A program made the translations under genes and the position numbers. The notes under the pieces were generated by a model that was not told where the DNA came from, did not search any database, and saw only the letters and a program-made list of their open reading frames with translations. Positions 50,301-60,875 of a stretch of DNA of 64,000 bases are shown here, one piece after another. The first letter of the stretch is position 1. Each line of letters opens with the position of its first letter. Origin of the DNA: Marisa cornuarietis (taxonomy: Eukaryota; Mollusca; Gastropoda; Architaenioglossa; Ampullariidae); NCBI GenBank assembly GCA_004794655.1, contig SMMW01000554.1:11115501-11179500 (forward strand), read 5' to 3'.

Positions 50301-50756
50301 CTTAAAACTTTTTAATTACTATATGGCGCGAGAAGAACGTATAATAAATACACATGAACATATCTGTACGAGTATTTTTGTAAGCTTAGAGTTCAAAAGA
50401 TCCGTCCTCAGCCAGAAAACTTTAAAGTTTTGTAGCTTGCACAAATTAAACAAAATCTATTTAATTTAAAAGCGAAGCAGTAATAGCGAAGTAAAAGTTA
50501 CAGCGTTAACAAGATCTGAAGATAATGAATAAATGATTTTTATTCCGAGACAGGTCTCTATCGACGAGCGAACTTGTCTTACTCTTAAAAGTTTTCAAAG
50601 GTCACAGTTCTCCTTAATGTTTACATGTCCAAAGAGTATCTCATAACGAATTACCTGTTGCAACTGTTCACATCTCTTCCGAAGCGAAAAATATTTGTTA
50701 AGAAAGGCATTTGCCTGAGAAATGCAACCTAACTGTGCTTCAATGGTTTCCGACAT
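47391..50756 (-). CDS. TFPT: TFPT-like coiled-coil protein with HMG box (predicted INO80 subunit)
   Basis: Six minus-strand exons, 50756-50655, 49335-49265, 49011-48942, 48679-48359, 47866-47783 and 47555-47391 (stop), sum to 813 bases and 270 residues in phase. Residues 1-80 form a coiled coil (NKYFSLRKRCEQLQQANEKL, then VQHVKK and RDRRYLISRLDEFGDGFREA) matching TFPT, subunit F of the INO80 chromatin remodeller. A Pro-rich PPPPYP patch, a Ser/Ala linker and a basic KNKKVKTEK stretch follow. An HMG box then runs from about 163 to 237: PKKPANAFLMFCQQRRP, ending in helix 3, LYFELYEQEKERYEKELKEY. The C-terminal LQIKKERD resembles a SUMO site (IKKE). Human TFPT lacks an HMG box; yeast INO80 subunit Nhp10 has one. 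It is likely nuclear. The start is the first ATG of exon 1. The gene call is confident; INO80 membership is inference. Confidence 0.85.
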
Positions 50757-50948
50757 CTTTGTTTGAGATCGCAAACGAGGCTTGGAATGGCAGTGCATTA
50801 CCTCCCTTTACTTGTGGGAGGTGTACGTGTAGACAGAAGGAAAACTGCTTGGTGAGACAGTATAAATCTTAACAGCTAAAAACGAGAATAAAAAAACTGA
50901 ATATGTCAACGCCGAAGATGAAAAAGTTATATGTAAGAGATGCAAATG

Positions 50949-51028
50949 ATAATCACTACCCTTGGTGTCATCATTATTGTTTCGATCGAAACAATTATAA
51001 ATATGATGCCACCAAGGGTAGTGATTAT
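50949..51028. repeat. Near-perfect 80-nt inverted repeat (hairpin)
   Basis: Outer arms ATAATCACTACCCTTGGTG (50949-50967) and its exact complement (51010-51028) pair over 19 bases. Six more pairs (50969-50974 with 51003-51008) and ten at the centre complete the stem, with one small asymmetric loop. The centre, GTTTCGATCGAAAC, is a perfect palindrome with no loop. It lies about 190 bases upstream of the TFPT-HMG start codon. Confidence 0.85.
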
Positions 51029-51680
51029 ATATATATCTAGCTAAATTAAACAACCACACTTACGTACATGCATGGGCAATGTGAGTTGATTTCAATCCCC
51101 ATATGTCAGGGCTCTGTGAGGCCAGTCATGCCGACAGTGACAAATGTACAACATTTTAAAGTCTTTCGAAGTTTTGCTCCAAACATCGGTAATTCTCCCC
51201 CCCCCCCGATCCCTGCCTTTTCTGTAAGTGTTTCTATTTGTCTTGGTCCTAACATATCCTAGCCCTAAGCAAACCTATAGTACAGAAAAGATGTCGCCTC
51301 TTAAGAATCAAACGCTTTTTAAATCCTCACTCTCGGAAACTGTTCAATACAGCATATATATATATATATATTCAGTCGATCATCGCTTATATATGCTTCC
51401 ACCTGGGACTCCGGTAGCGGTGCTTCGATAAGACCTCAATTGTTCTATAGTGTTCAAAGAAGAACTATCAAATCGGTGTTACTCAAACCAAAAATACAGC
51501 CTCATGATTTCCTATCTCTAGGGGTTCTATCACGAAAATTCAAGAAAAGTATACTCATCTAACAGGCAAAATGCCCCCCCCCCCACCACCACCAGACTTT
51601 CTACCATCTTCTCAATCAAAATAATAAAAGGGTGTCTCAAGCTCAATATTCCCCTACCGACAATGGATGTATTCATGACA

Positions 51681-51859
51681 GGCGGTCCGGTGGCTTAACG
51701 GTCAGCGCTTGTCACCAATATAGTGGTTGGCTGTCCTGAGTTCAGCTCTCGTCTCAAGCGCACTGATTCTTTCTCTGCATGTGGCATCTTTTTACAGGGC
51801 TGGCTGCCTTGTCATGACATAGCATTACTTGCTGGCTTGGCGTAAAACACCAATTCCCC
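51681..51859 (+). mobile_element. tRNA-derived SINE, family A copy 3
   Basis: The clearest plus-strand copy. It starts GGCGGTCCGGTGGCTTAACG (A-box region) and continues with GTCACCAATATAGTGGTTGG, GAGTTCAGCTCTCGTCTC (B-box region), GCATGTGGCATCTTTTTACA and GGCTGGCTGCCTTG. It ends GGCGTAAAACACCAATTCCC. The four copies define the family's length as about 180 bases. Confidence 0.85.
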
Positions 51860-53927
51860 ACATATTCAAGAAAAGCCTGAAATATTCTGGCAGTGTTCTT
51901 TGGAGCAGCCAAATCTGTAAAAGTCAAGCTAACTGAATCCAATCTGTAAAAGTTTAAAGTGGGACTCCTACAACACCTTTTTCCAATCCCAGATTTGATT
52001 ACCTATACAGGCTTCCTACACAGCTTATTTATTTATTTATTACTTGCACCAATAAAACAAACATTTACCACATGTTTTTTTGTGCTTTATATTAAAAAAC
52101 CCAACAACCAGAACTGTCAGTTCAGATATCAACGACCATGTTTGTACATAATCATATTTTCTCTCTATGTTTTTATTGCCTTTGTTTTGAATTGATGTTA
52201 GCTTGACTTTGTGATGCGCACCATGAACAGCCAGCTTTATGCGCATTTGTGTCTGCACTACGTACCGAGCCAGATTACACGCGTAAAACCCAAATGAAGA
52301 TAAATGTAGAACGAAAACATTTTGTTCAGCACGGCAGACCGGAAATTGTTCCAACGGTAGCGACCTCCCTGCCTACAGTCGGTACTAGGGGGCATACGCT
52401 ATAGTTGCCAATTACCGTAAGGGGACCGCAGAGGGAAGACAACAAGAGACTCATCACAGCTGATGCTCCACCTCCAACCTTCCCACTGTATGTATTGCTA
52501 CAGCTGTGAACGGAACGATACATTAACATCCCTGCACTCTAGGATCGCTTCATTCGCGTCATACTCATTGTTATTACTGGTCAACACTGGTTACAAAAAG
52601 TATTATCCTCCATATATAAGCACTACATTTACAAGCGTCTGTTATGAGACGCTAAGCAGCTACAGAGAGATAATACGTATAGGACGTTTGCATAATACAT
52701 GTATTATGTCCAGTCGTAGTCCAGACCTGTGCTGAGTCAGCTTCACGAAGTATTTATTAAAATGCTTCGCTACATTAACACGACATATATGTATATATAA
52801 ACTCACATTCTATAATAGTGGGAACACAAGCTGAATACTAACTGTAAATCAGCCATATACGCGACACGTCGAATCGTATGACAGGTTTGTGTATTGAGTC
52901 GTTCCACCCTTTGAGGACTGATTTGTCTGACGGCTGTATTTTACCATGGATGTACACAACTCTTCAGCAGAACGGTGCTGGTTAGTAGACCTTCAAGCAG
53001 CGGATCTTCAGAATTTGCAAGCAAACTGCTGTTGTCATAGAGTATCCGGCAGTTTTCAGGTCAGTAGCGTTTTTTTCTTGCTTAAAAAAATCTCTTATAG
53101 ATATATTATGTGCATGGTAATAAGCATGTGTATTCCGAGAGCTATTCCGATGTTTTGTTTGACTCTATGAATACACTCATTCATTTAATTATTCTGTTTC
53201 GTTCTTTCTATTCTTTAATTTCTTTCAGATTTTTATTTCTTTTATATTTTTTCTCTCGTTTCTTCATCGATTCTCTTTTCAGTGATTGATTATCGTTAGA
53301 CTGCTTGTCTGCTACTTTAATTTAAAAGATAAGAAGAGAATTTGCTATACATATTTTTTAAAATTAATTTTAGACAGCATTGAGATTTAACTTTATTTTT
53401 ATATTCTACAGCGTTTGTAGCAATGATACACGTTCGGCTTTGTTGACAGTCTGTCGGAGTGTGAGTGGCAGTAAAGGGTAAGGGGAGATAGGAACGACTG
53501 TGGCATCAATCACCTGACGGCGTTTACAGCGAGATTTCGTCTCCATTTTGTCAGCAGCCAGACAGAAAACGAGGTCAAAGATTGGAGCAATAAAGGTCAG
53601 AAGCGATCAACAAAAGGTCACCGGGATTGGAAAACCGCTGTAACTCCAGGCGAGTGAAACGCCACTGACGGTCAGTTGACGTGATGGGGGATGCTGTTAG
53701 CACGACTTAGGGCCACCTTCCAAATTTAACTTGTGTCATGAAATCGTCGGTGAGCTGTTTTCCCCTTTTTCCTTTTCTCTCGCTTCTTTTATTCTTTGTT
53801 TGTGATTTTTTTTTTTTTAGTTTTGATTCACATGATTACAAAACTGATATCACTTTCAACATCACTTATTGATTTATTATTAAATACGAGTGACTGGACT
53901 ACTATCTGCTATTGCCTTTGTATCATA

Positions 53928-53931
<4 letters not shown>

Positions 53932-53991
<60 letters not shown>
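53932..53991. repeat. (TG)n microsatellite
   Basis: About 29 TG units upstream of the Methuselah-like gene's first coding exon. Confidence 0.95.
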
Positions 53992-53993
<2 letters not shown>

Positions 53994-54151
53994 CATAAAT
54001 TTGTATGGGCATCTTAGCACACATACTATATGTAAACACACACCTATATAAACACACACACACCTGGAAAGGAAAAGTGGAAGATAAGGAGAGAGAGAGA
54101 GAAAGTGCATTCTAATAATATTTGCAGAGTGCAGACGACTCATAAAATACG

Positions 54152-57100
54152 ATGGCTGCGAGAAGTCACACTGTACCCTTCTTCATCAGACATTTTTTCC
54201 TCCTATTCGTCATCACTGCGACGAGCTTCGATGGTGGTAGCATGTGTCCAGGCTTTCAGGAAACCGCAGATCTGTGTTTAGACGGGTCAGGGTCAGATGA
54301 GGGCCCAGGTGACCTCCGAGTTGAGACCAATGACATCAGAGCAATCTGTCGCCTGGATCGACTGATGACGTGGTTCTCTCCCAGCGCGGAGCACCAGACG
54401 ATGGCCTATAGCATGATACAGTCGTGCACTAAAGCTAAAGACAGCACCAACAGTGATACAGAGTAAACTATAGGAATTTTCATGTCGATATTATTAATTT
54501 TTTTATTCCCTTTGCACTGTTGCAGTTTAAAAATCATCTAGATAATTTAACAGCAGTTTGCTGAGCTAAAGTACAGATCACTACGAGGGAAGTTAGCGTT
54601 CCTAGATATCGTGTATGTCTAAATCCTAAAATACAAATAAAGTCATTTATTAACCGAATTTTACAGTTACTTCGCAGCTACCGTTGCTACCTGACAAACG
54701 TTTTGAAAAGTGTCTTAAATGTTTCTACGCAGGTGCGAGAAGGTTGACCTAAATGACATCGTTACGGAGCTGGTGTCCTTTCTGCCGGTAACCTCTGTGA
54801 CGTCAAACATGACCTATTACAACAGTTACTGTTTTTGGTGCTCGTCGGACCCAGGGCCAGGGCTCATATGGTCTCTGAACATCAGCTGCTCTCAGTGGCT
54901 GGCGCTGCAGTCTTCCAAATCGGAACAAGACTTGATTGTCACTGCGATGAAATCTCCATTTTGCTGGATACGTCTTCAGGTTAAAAATAAGCTTGTTCTT
55001 CACTTGTGTAGCTTTTCATTGTTCCACACATATAGAAGGTTAGCTCGGGTAGCCGGTCATGAATGCGGCCTTGTCTGTCGTCTACTTTTTCTCTCCTATG
55101 GTGTGTCTGTGGCCAGTCTTCTTTTGCCTTTAAGCCTAATTTCTGTCTGATTTGTAGTGATTCAAATCTCTCCTCTCTTAATATCGATATCAAACTGAGT
55201 CTTATACAGTTCAAATGATATGAAGTCGCTGTCAACAACAGGAAAAAAACAGGAAATGACATGTCAATTAACAAAAATTTCTTTATTTCATTCGGAATCA
55301 TGTGTGACCTATCTGGCAACATAACAATTAAAATACAGGTGCTCAGTAGCAATATGCACTTGTCACAGCGCTTGTCACCAATACAGTGAGGGTTATCTGT
55401 CCTGGGTTCAGCTCTCGTCTCGGGCACGCTGTTCTTTCTCTGTATGAGGCACGTGCTTACAGGTCTGGATGTCTTGCCGGATATAGCCTTAGTTGCTTTG
55501 CTGGATCGGCGTAAAACATCAATTCCCACCCCAACACCTTAGCAAAATACACGAACTAAACCCTCTACAACTTTCCCGTAGACGAAATAAGTACTCCTGG
55601 CCAGTTTGGCTAGGATCAGACAAACGATATGGATCTGCATAGCACCATAACGCTCTTACAACCACACACAACTATCCTTATATATTAACACCGCTTTATT
55701 TGCTAAGATTTGTCTGCAATATACATCTGTAAAATTTCTTGGATTTGTACAATAAGAACAAACTGTAGGTTATAATGACTATAGTCCGATTATCTTTTTC
55801 AGTGATTTTATCAGATAGTTTTAGTGGAATAAGGCATAAATCATTCCTTGACACTCACATATCCTAATAATTACTTCTTTTTATATATTTTACTTTTCAT
55901 TTGTTCGATTTAGCCGCCAACGGGAGTGTTCCCAGAAACCTGCATGAAACGTGGGCTGACATCCACACAGTCCTCAACAGCTTCAGACACCAGCATACAG
56001 TCAGATAACAGCACACAGAATGACACTCAGGACGAGAGTGTAGAGACATCAACTCTGTCCTTCCTGCTCAACTTTAGAGACAAGGGTGCGTATGAAGCTA
56101 CAGGACAAGCTAGCGGTGGAGGTCAAAGAGCGGAAGGACACGTCCATCAAAAGTCGCCTGTCTGCTCTAATGACGAGTTTCACGAAACAATTACGGTAGG
56201 TGATGCTAAAGATTGTCATGAGCTGCTAGCGCTGTAAGCAATTTTTTTTTTTTGCTTAAAGGGAGGCAATCGTATAATTTGCCAAAATCCGTAATACTTA
56301 CTTCCCATGAGGGTGTGCATGCATCTGTGTGTGGGGGGAGGGGTAAGGTGAACAGAGAGTGGTGTGTATTTTACAAGATAGTCCAAATGACTTTAGTTGT
56401 ATTTTAAATATCTAAATATTTCAGTAGAAATTATTGTGATGTTCATGTACGAAAACTGATGGTTTAATTTCTGATGCGATAAAGATGTGAAGGTGTAGTG
56501 AGGTGCACAAGTTTTTCTTAATGACTGAGTAAAGCTTAGTGCAAGATACTATTTCCTCACATCTAGATGAATAAGTGGCATGTACTTTAAAAAGGTCACC
56601 AAAACAGATGCCTGGGCAATACGTTCCCAATGTCTCAAAGCCAAAGGAATGAGCTGGGATCATTTGTTAAGTAGAGGATAAACGTGACGTCGCTATTTGG
56701 ACTTGAATACTAATGCTTGTAGGCATCTTATTTAGAAAAGGGAAAGAGGAGAGGGGTGATGTGCCCAGATTCTGGGAAATAAGCTTCATGCAGTCGTCAT
56801 TTTTTTAAATTGAATCCCATAAGTTTTTTTTTTTAAAGAACAGGCTAAATTTGTTTGGAGTTGATACATATCAACGGCTTGATCCACGAAAAAAAGTTCG
56901 ATGAGAGGTAATCTGAATATCTTTGTAGGTGTATGAGTGCATATGTTGTCATCTTATGTGGGTTTTGCTGCGTAACACAAACACATCTTCATTACTTACA
57001 GTAAACTCTTAGTAACCCCGTTTCCTTATCGCGGCGATAAGTATCAAGACAGCTTATTCACGAACGGAATTACAGTTTGTATGGAGTTTTATGTCTGCGT

Positions 57101-59455
57101 GGGATTTTTCTTGGTACTCCGGTTTTCTCCAAAATGTTTTAGGTCGTTATTTAGAAGCAGGTAATATATTGTGACCATAACCATATGAACTTAACTCTTG
57201 TTTACACCAATCAGATCACACACATATATATATATATATATATCGATAACAAATATAGTAAAATTAGTTTCGTTATACGTTGCTTAAAGTCGCTATTTCC
57301 AATAATCAAACCCCGACGTTTAGTGAGAAGTTACTGATAACATATTCAAACAATTGGAATGTCCATTGTCTTCCTTTTCTACATTATCCTATCATTGTAA
57401 AAATTCTTGGCTACAAATTTTTAAAAGAAACCTAAAATTAATAGCAGATCCTGACTACTTAGTGCCAGCTAATTTTGCCATTACTGTCGTTTCTCTGTTC
57501 AGAATCGGTGCATGCGGCTGACGTGTACTTTCGGCAAAAGACTACGCAATCAACGCTGCAAACCATTCGTCCAACGAGCAAAGGGGCTTGCCTATCAAGT
57601 CGCTCTTTCTATCCACGTTTTTGTCACGAGGCCAAACGACGCTCACCGTTACCTAAATTTACCTCTGACGTCACAGTCGACTCTGGAAGAGGTTGTCGAC
57701 GTTACTCTTCGCGACAGGTTATCCCTTCTGCATTCCAAGGCCTACGTTTTTACTGGTCAGGTTGTTGAAGACTTCGGCGGATATGACCCGTCGGCATCTG
57801 ATGTTTTGATTGACAATGACGAGGACGTTGTCTTACACGCTGTGGAGGACAGAATCGGGAAGCAGGCTGCAACTATCAACCGCAGCTCAGCGAGACTTTC
57901 TAGCCAGGGAGAAGTGGATAAGGATAACACATCATTTTGGGGTCGAGTGGAACTTCAGGTAAATTTTATTGTGACGTCGGAGGTAGAAGTAGAGGAGCTG
58001 GAGCTGGCGGCCCTGAGCCTGTCCCAGAACGACCTTTACGTCAAATGCAATGAAAGTTACTTGCGTGTTTCACCCAAAATTTCGAAGAAGCACGCAGACT
58101 TCGCACACTCATCAACATCTACTGCCTTCGTCGAGAGCAGATCGTTTCGGACAGTTGCTCAGCATCCAGACTACATCACTGTCCTTGACCTTCAAGACGG
58201 TGTTGACAATGTCGTCTCTCCTTTTCTTTTTTGTCCCTACCTGACGTTCTCGGCAGGTGATTTCCAGATTAACGCGACGGGTCAAGGCACGGCGCAGGTG
58301 ACGTTACTGAACCTAAGTGTGAGCCTGATGGAGGAAGGTGTTGAGGTTGACGGCTCCGGCAAGCTGCGGATATGCAGGGACACTTTTGTGGAAATCCTCG
58401 CAGCCAGCAACAGCGATAGAAGTTACGTCACGCACTTTGTCAGGGAGAGACGGGTGCCGCTAGTTCAGAACCTGCAGAGCTACATCTCGCTGGTCTGCGT
58501 GTCAGTCTCGCTGTTGGCCTTGTTCATCACGTTAACTGTCTTGATCTTACGTCCGGACTTGCGCAGTCTGCAAGGTCACAACGCTATAGCCTTGTGCGCG
58601 AGCCTCTTCTTGTCTCAAAGCCTATTACAGTTCGGCGCACGCCGCACGGAACATCCCGGCACCTGTGTGGCGCTGGGCATGGCCGTGCACTACTTCTGGC
58701 TCGCCAGTGCGCTGTGGACGACTATTTGCTCTTTTCACTTGCATCACATAGTCGTGGAACATTCCCGTGGCTCGGCTACAAAGGATTGCTGCAGCAGAAG
58801 ATTCCTCGGCTATAGCCTCTTCGCCCAGGGAGTGCCAGCGGTCGTGGTGTCCGGAACGGCAGCGGCGTCCATTTTACTGTCGGACGGGCGTCAGGTGGGT
58901 TATGGGGGCGCCGCCTGCTTCTTGTCCACGTCAGCTTCAGGGGCCATAACGCTTGCGTTGCCGGTCGGAGTTGTCATTCTTTTCAATATGGCGCTCTTCG
59001 TCTGCACAGCTCGCTGCGAAGCAAACTCGGCAAGCCCCGAAGGTGCAAGTCACCCCCGCATTCTAGGTGAGACAAAAAACAGGAAGCAGAAGACAGTTCC
59101 ATGGCGCCCGAGCATGAATCTATGTTTGTGGCTGTCCCTGCTGACTGGACTTACCTGGATTCTAGAACTTCTCGCGCAGGGTCTTGGCTCACAAGGGTTG
59201 CACCTCATGTCCTCGATGGTCAACGGTTCTCAAGGCGTCCTCGTGGCATTATTTTACCTTGTCACTCGCCAGATGGCACGGCTTTACTCCCAGTCCGTCT
59301 GCTCTCGCTGGCCAGGCTTCATCACTAGATCGATTCTGGGACCCCCAAATGAAACTGGTGGCACAGTGTGCACCATTTCCTCGGCTGATGGCCCCTGCTA
59401 CATAGTGTGCACCCCCTATGTGATGCAGAGACATGATGAGCTGGGTTTAATCTAA
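54152..59455 (+). CDS. Methuselah-like seven-transmembrane GPCR
   Basis: Exons 54152-54462, 54733-54979, 55914-56195 and 57503-59455 total 2793 bases and 930 residues in phase. Residues 1-25 look like a signal peptide (FFIRHFFLLFVITATSF). A Cys-containing ectodomain of about 580 residues follows, with N-glycosylation sequons (NMT, NIS, NRS, NES, NLS) and a Ser/Thr/Asp/Gln-rich stretch in exon 3. The pre-membrane segment is GSGKLRICRDTF. Approximate TM segments are 608-629, 638-658, 668-693, 714-738, 759-783, 818-840 and 847-869. LRPDLRSLQGHNAIALCASL after TM1 and NLCLWLSLLTGLTWILE in TM6 are typical of Methuselah-like and adhesion-type receptors. No GPS cleavage motif (HL.S/T) was seen, which favours Methuselah-like. 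All seven TMs are in one exon. A 5' UTR exon may end at 53059, joining an acceptor at 54127. Ligand unknown. Confidence 0.85.
55367..55535 (+). mobile_element. tRNA-derived SINE, family A copy 4 (5'-truncated)
   Basis: Starts inside the family, at CGCTTGTCACCAATACAGTG. It keeps the B-box region (GGGTTCAGCTCTCGTCTC) and ends GGCGTAAAACATCAATTCCC. The A-box end is missing. It sits in intron 2 of the Methuselah-like receptor gene. Confidence 0.8.
56519..56790 (+). repeat. Dispersed repeat family B, copy 2
   Basis: Aligns with 60551-60875 over AATGACTGAGTAAAGCTTAG and TGCAAGATACTAT at the left, AAAAAGGTCACC in the middle and a GGGGTGATGTGCCCAGATTC block then TGGGAAATAAGCTT at the right. It lies in intron 3 of the Methuselah-like gene. 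Confidence 0.5.
57224..57243. repeat. (AT)n microsatellite
   Basis: Ten AT units in the last intron of the Methuselah-like gene. Confidence 0.9.
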
Positions 59456-60550
59456 TTTTTTCCCCTATTTTTCTACAATTATGAGCTTAGAAACTTCTTT
59501 TTTTGTAGTCTGGGTGGTGGTAGAGGACGGTGTTTGTGGGGCTGAGGGGAGCTGACTTTCATAGTTATTTGTGCGAGACCAGTAAATCACTTTACTATCT
59601 ACAATCTGACTCCATTATTTGTGGTAATAGGATTTGGTGTACTTTAACAAAATGGCATTGTTTACCAGTCCTTCAAAGCCACATGTTAACACACGTTATT
59701 TAGCAGCTTCTCTCTCTCTCTCACACACACACACGTTCACGCGTCTAAAAATAACCACAAATCCAGCCAGAAGTATTTGATTCTTTTCATGTTCAGTCTG
59801 TGGTAATGAAGTAGGTACGAAATTTGCGTCCAGTCGAGGAAACTAAATATTTTAAGCAGAAATTGCATATCTCTCATTCTGTAGCAGACAGGAAACGTTT
59901 ACTTCAAAAATAGTATATTTATTAATCTTTTTCAGAAGCTTCCGTTATAAATAGTCGACTTAAAGAATCAAGAAGACATCATTATGTTCCGTATTTTGGT
60001 TAAAATACACACACAGCTTTAATTGTACCATCTGACACGTAAGTATTATACTTCGAAATCTTCGTCCTCATAAAAAGAAAACTTAAAAAATGAACAATTG
60101 TTTCATTTAAAATATTACTCAAATTGATTTAAACACCTGTTGAAAACTTTTGTTCAACAAGTGTGTTCTCTATCATGATATAACTCGCAACCAGGTAATC
60201 TTTTATTCGTAATATCGTTTTTCTGGCAGTATGACGATAACTTTAGAACTTTACAGAAAAAAAAGGATTGAGGCAATATCATAAGATTATTTGAGCCGCT
60301 CTTTTTGCACAGTCCCCACTGTCTTTTAACATCTTGCAACTCGCTTGTGAAAGTTCTACAACAGAGGAATTTCCACTAAATGGCTATTGTTTTTTTTATG
60401 AGAATGTATACCAGTACCACTTCCTTCACGGGTGCCCGCGACTAAACTGGCAGAGAGGTATTCTCGTTTCCAGTTCACCACACGCCGCTGCCTCCTATTT
60501 ACAACTGCTTGCAATCAAAGAGTTGGTTGGATGCAACATTAAATTTTTCT
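59456..60550. other. Methuselah-like 3' flank
   Basis: No canonical AATAAA was found close to the stop. A (TC)n(AC)n run is at about 59709-59734. No exon is supported. Confidence 0.4.
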
Positions 60551-60875
60551 AATGAGCGGGTTAAGCTCCGTGCAAGATGCTATCCTACGGTCTGGGCCAA
60601 TACTATGCTTTGTTCTTAAGATAGAGGCCTATAAACATACCCATGCAAAAAAGGTAAAGGTCACCACTGCAGACATCAGGATTGTACATGAATACATTTA
60701 AGTTGTCAAGGTTCAGCCAATGAGAGATCTGGGACTAGATGTTAATGAGGCGCACAGGTGAACAAACGTGACCTCACGATAATTATTGACCTATTTTTGT
60801 TCATGATGAATTTGTAGGACTCGAGAAAGGAACAAGGGGGTTCACCTAGATTTTGAGAAGTAATACCTTGTAATT
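60551..60875 (+). repeat. Dispersed repeat family B, copy 3
   Basis: The longest copy. It begins AATGAGCGGGTTAAGCTCCG TGCAAGATGCTAT, contains AAAAAAGGTAAAGGTCACCA, then AGTTGTCAAGGTTCAGCCAA TGAGAGATCTGGGACTAGA, and ends near TTCACCTAGATTTTGAGAAG. The first part matches copy 2 and the second part copy 1. Confidence 0.55.

Noticed and set aside
51681..51760. Possible functional tRNA gene
   Set aside because: A- and B-box-like sequence is present, but the cloverleaf cannot be closed and three homologous copies share a non-tRNA body, so it is a SINE head.
52946..53170. 74-codon frame upstream of the Methuselah-like gene as an N-terminal coding exon
   Set aside because: If spliced at 53059 to 54128, the frame meets a stop before the 54152 ATG, so at most it is a 5' UTR exon with an upstream open frame.
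53796..54143. Cys/Val and Thr/His repeat frames
   Set aside because: Both strands of the (TG)n tract; an artefact.
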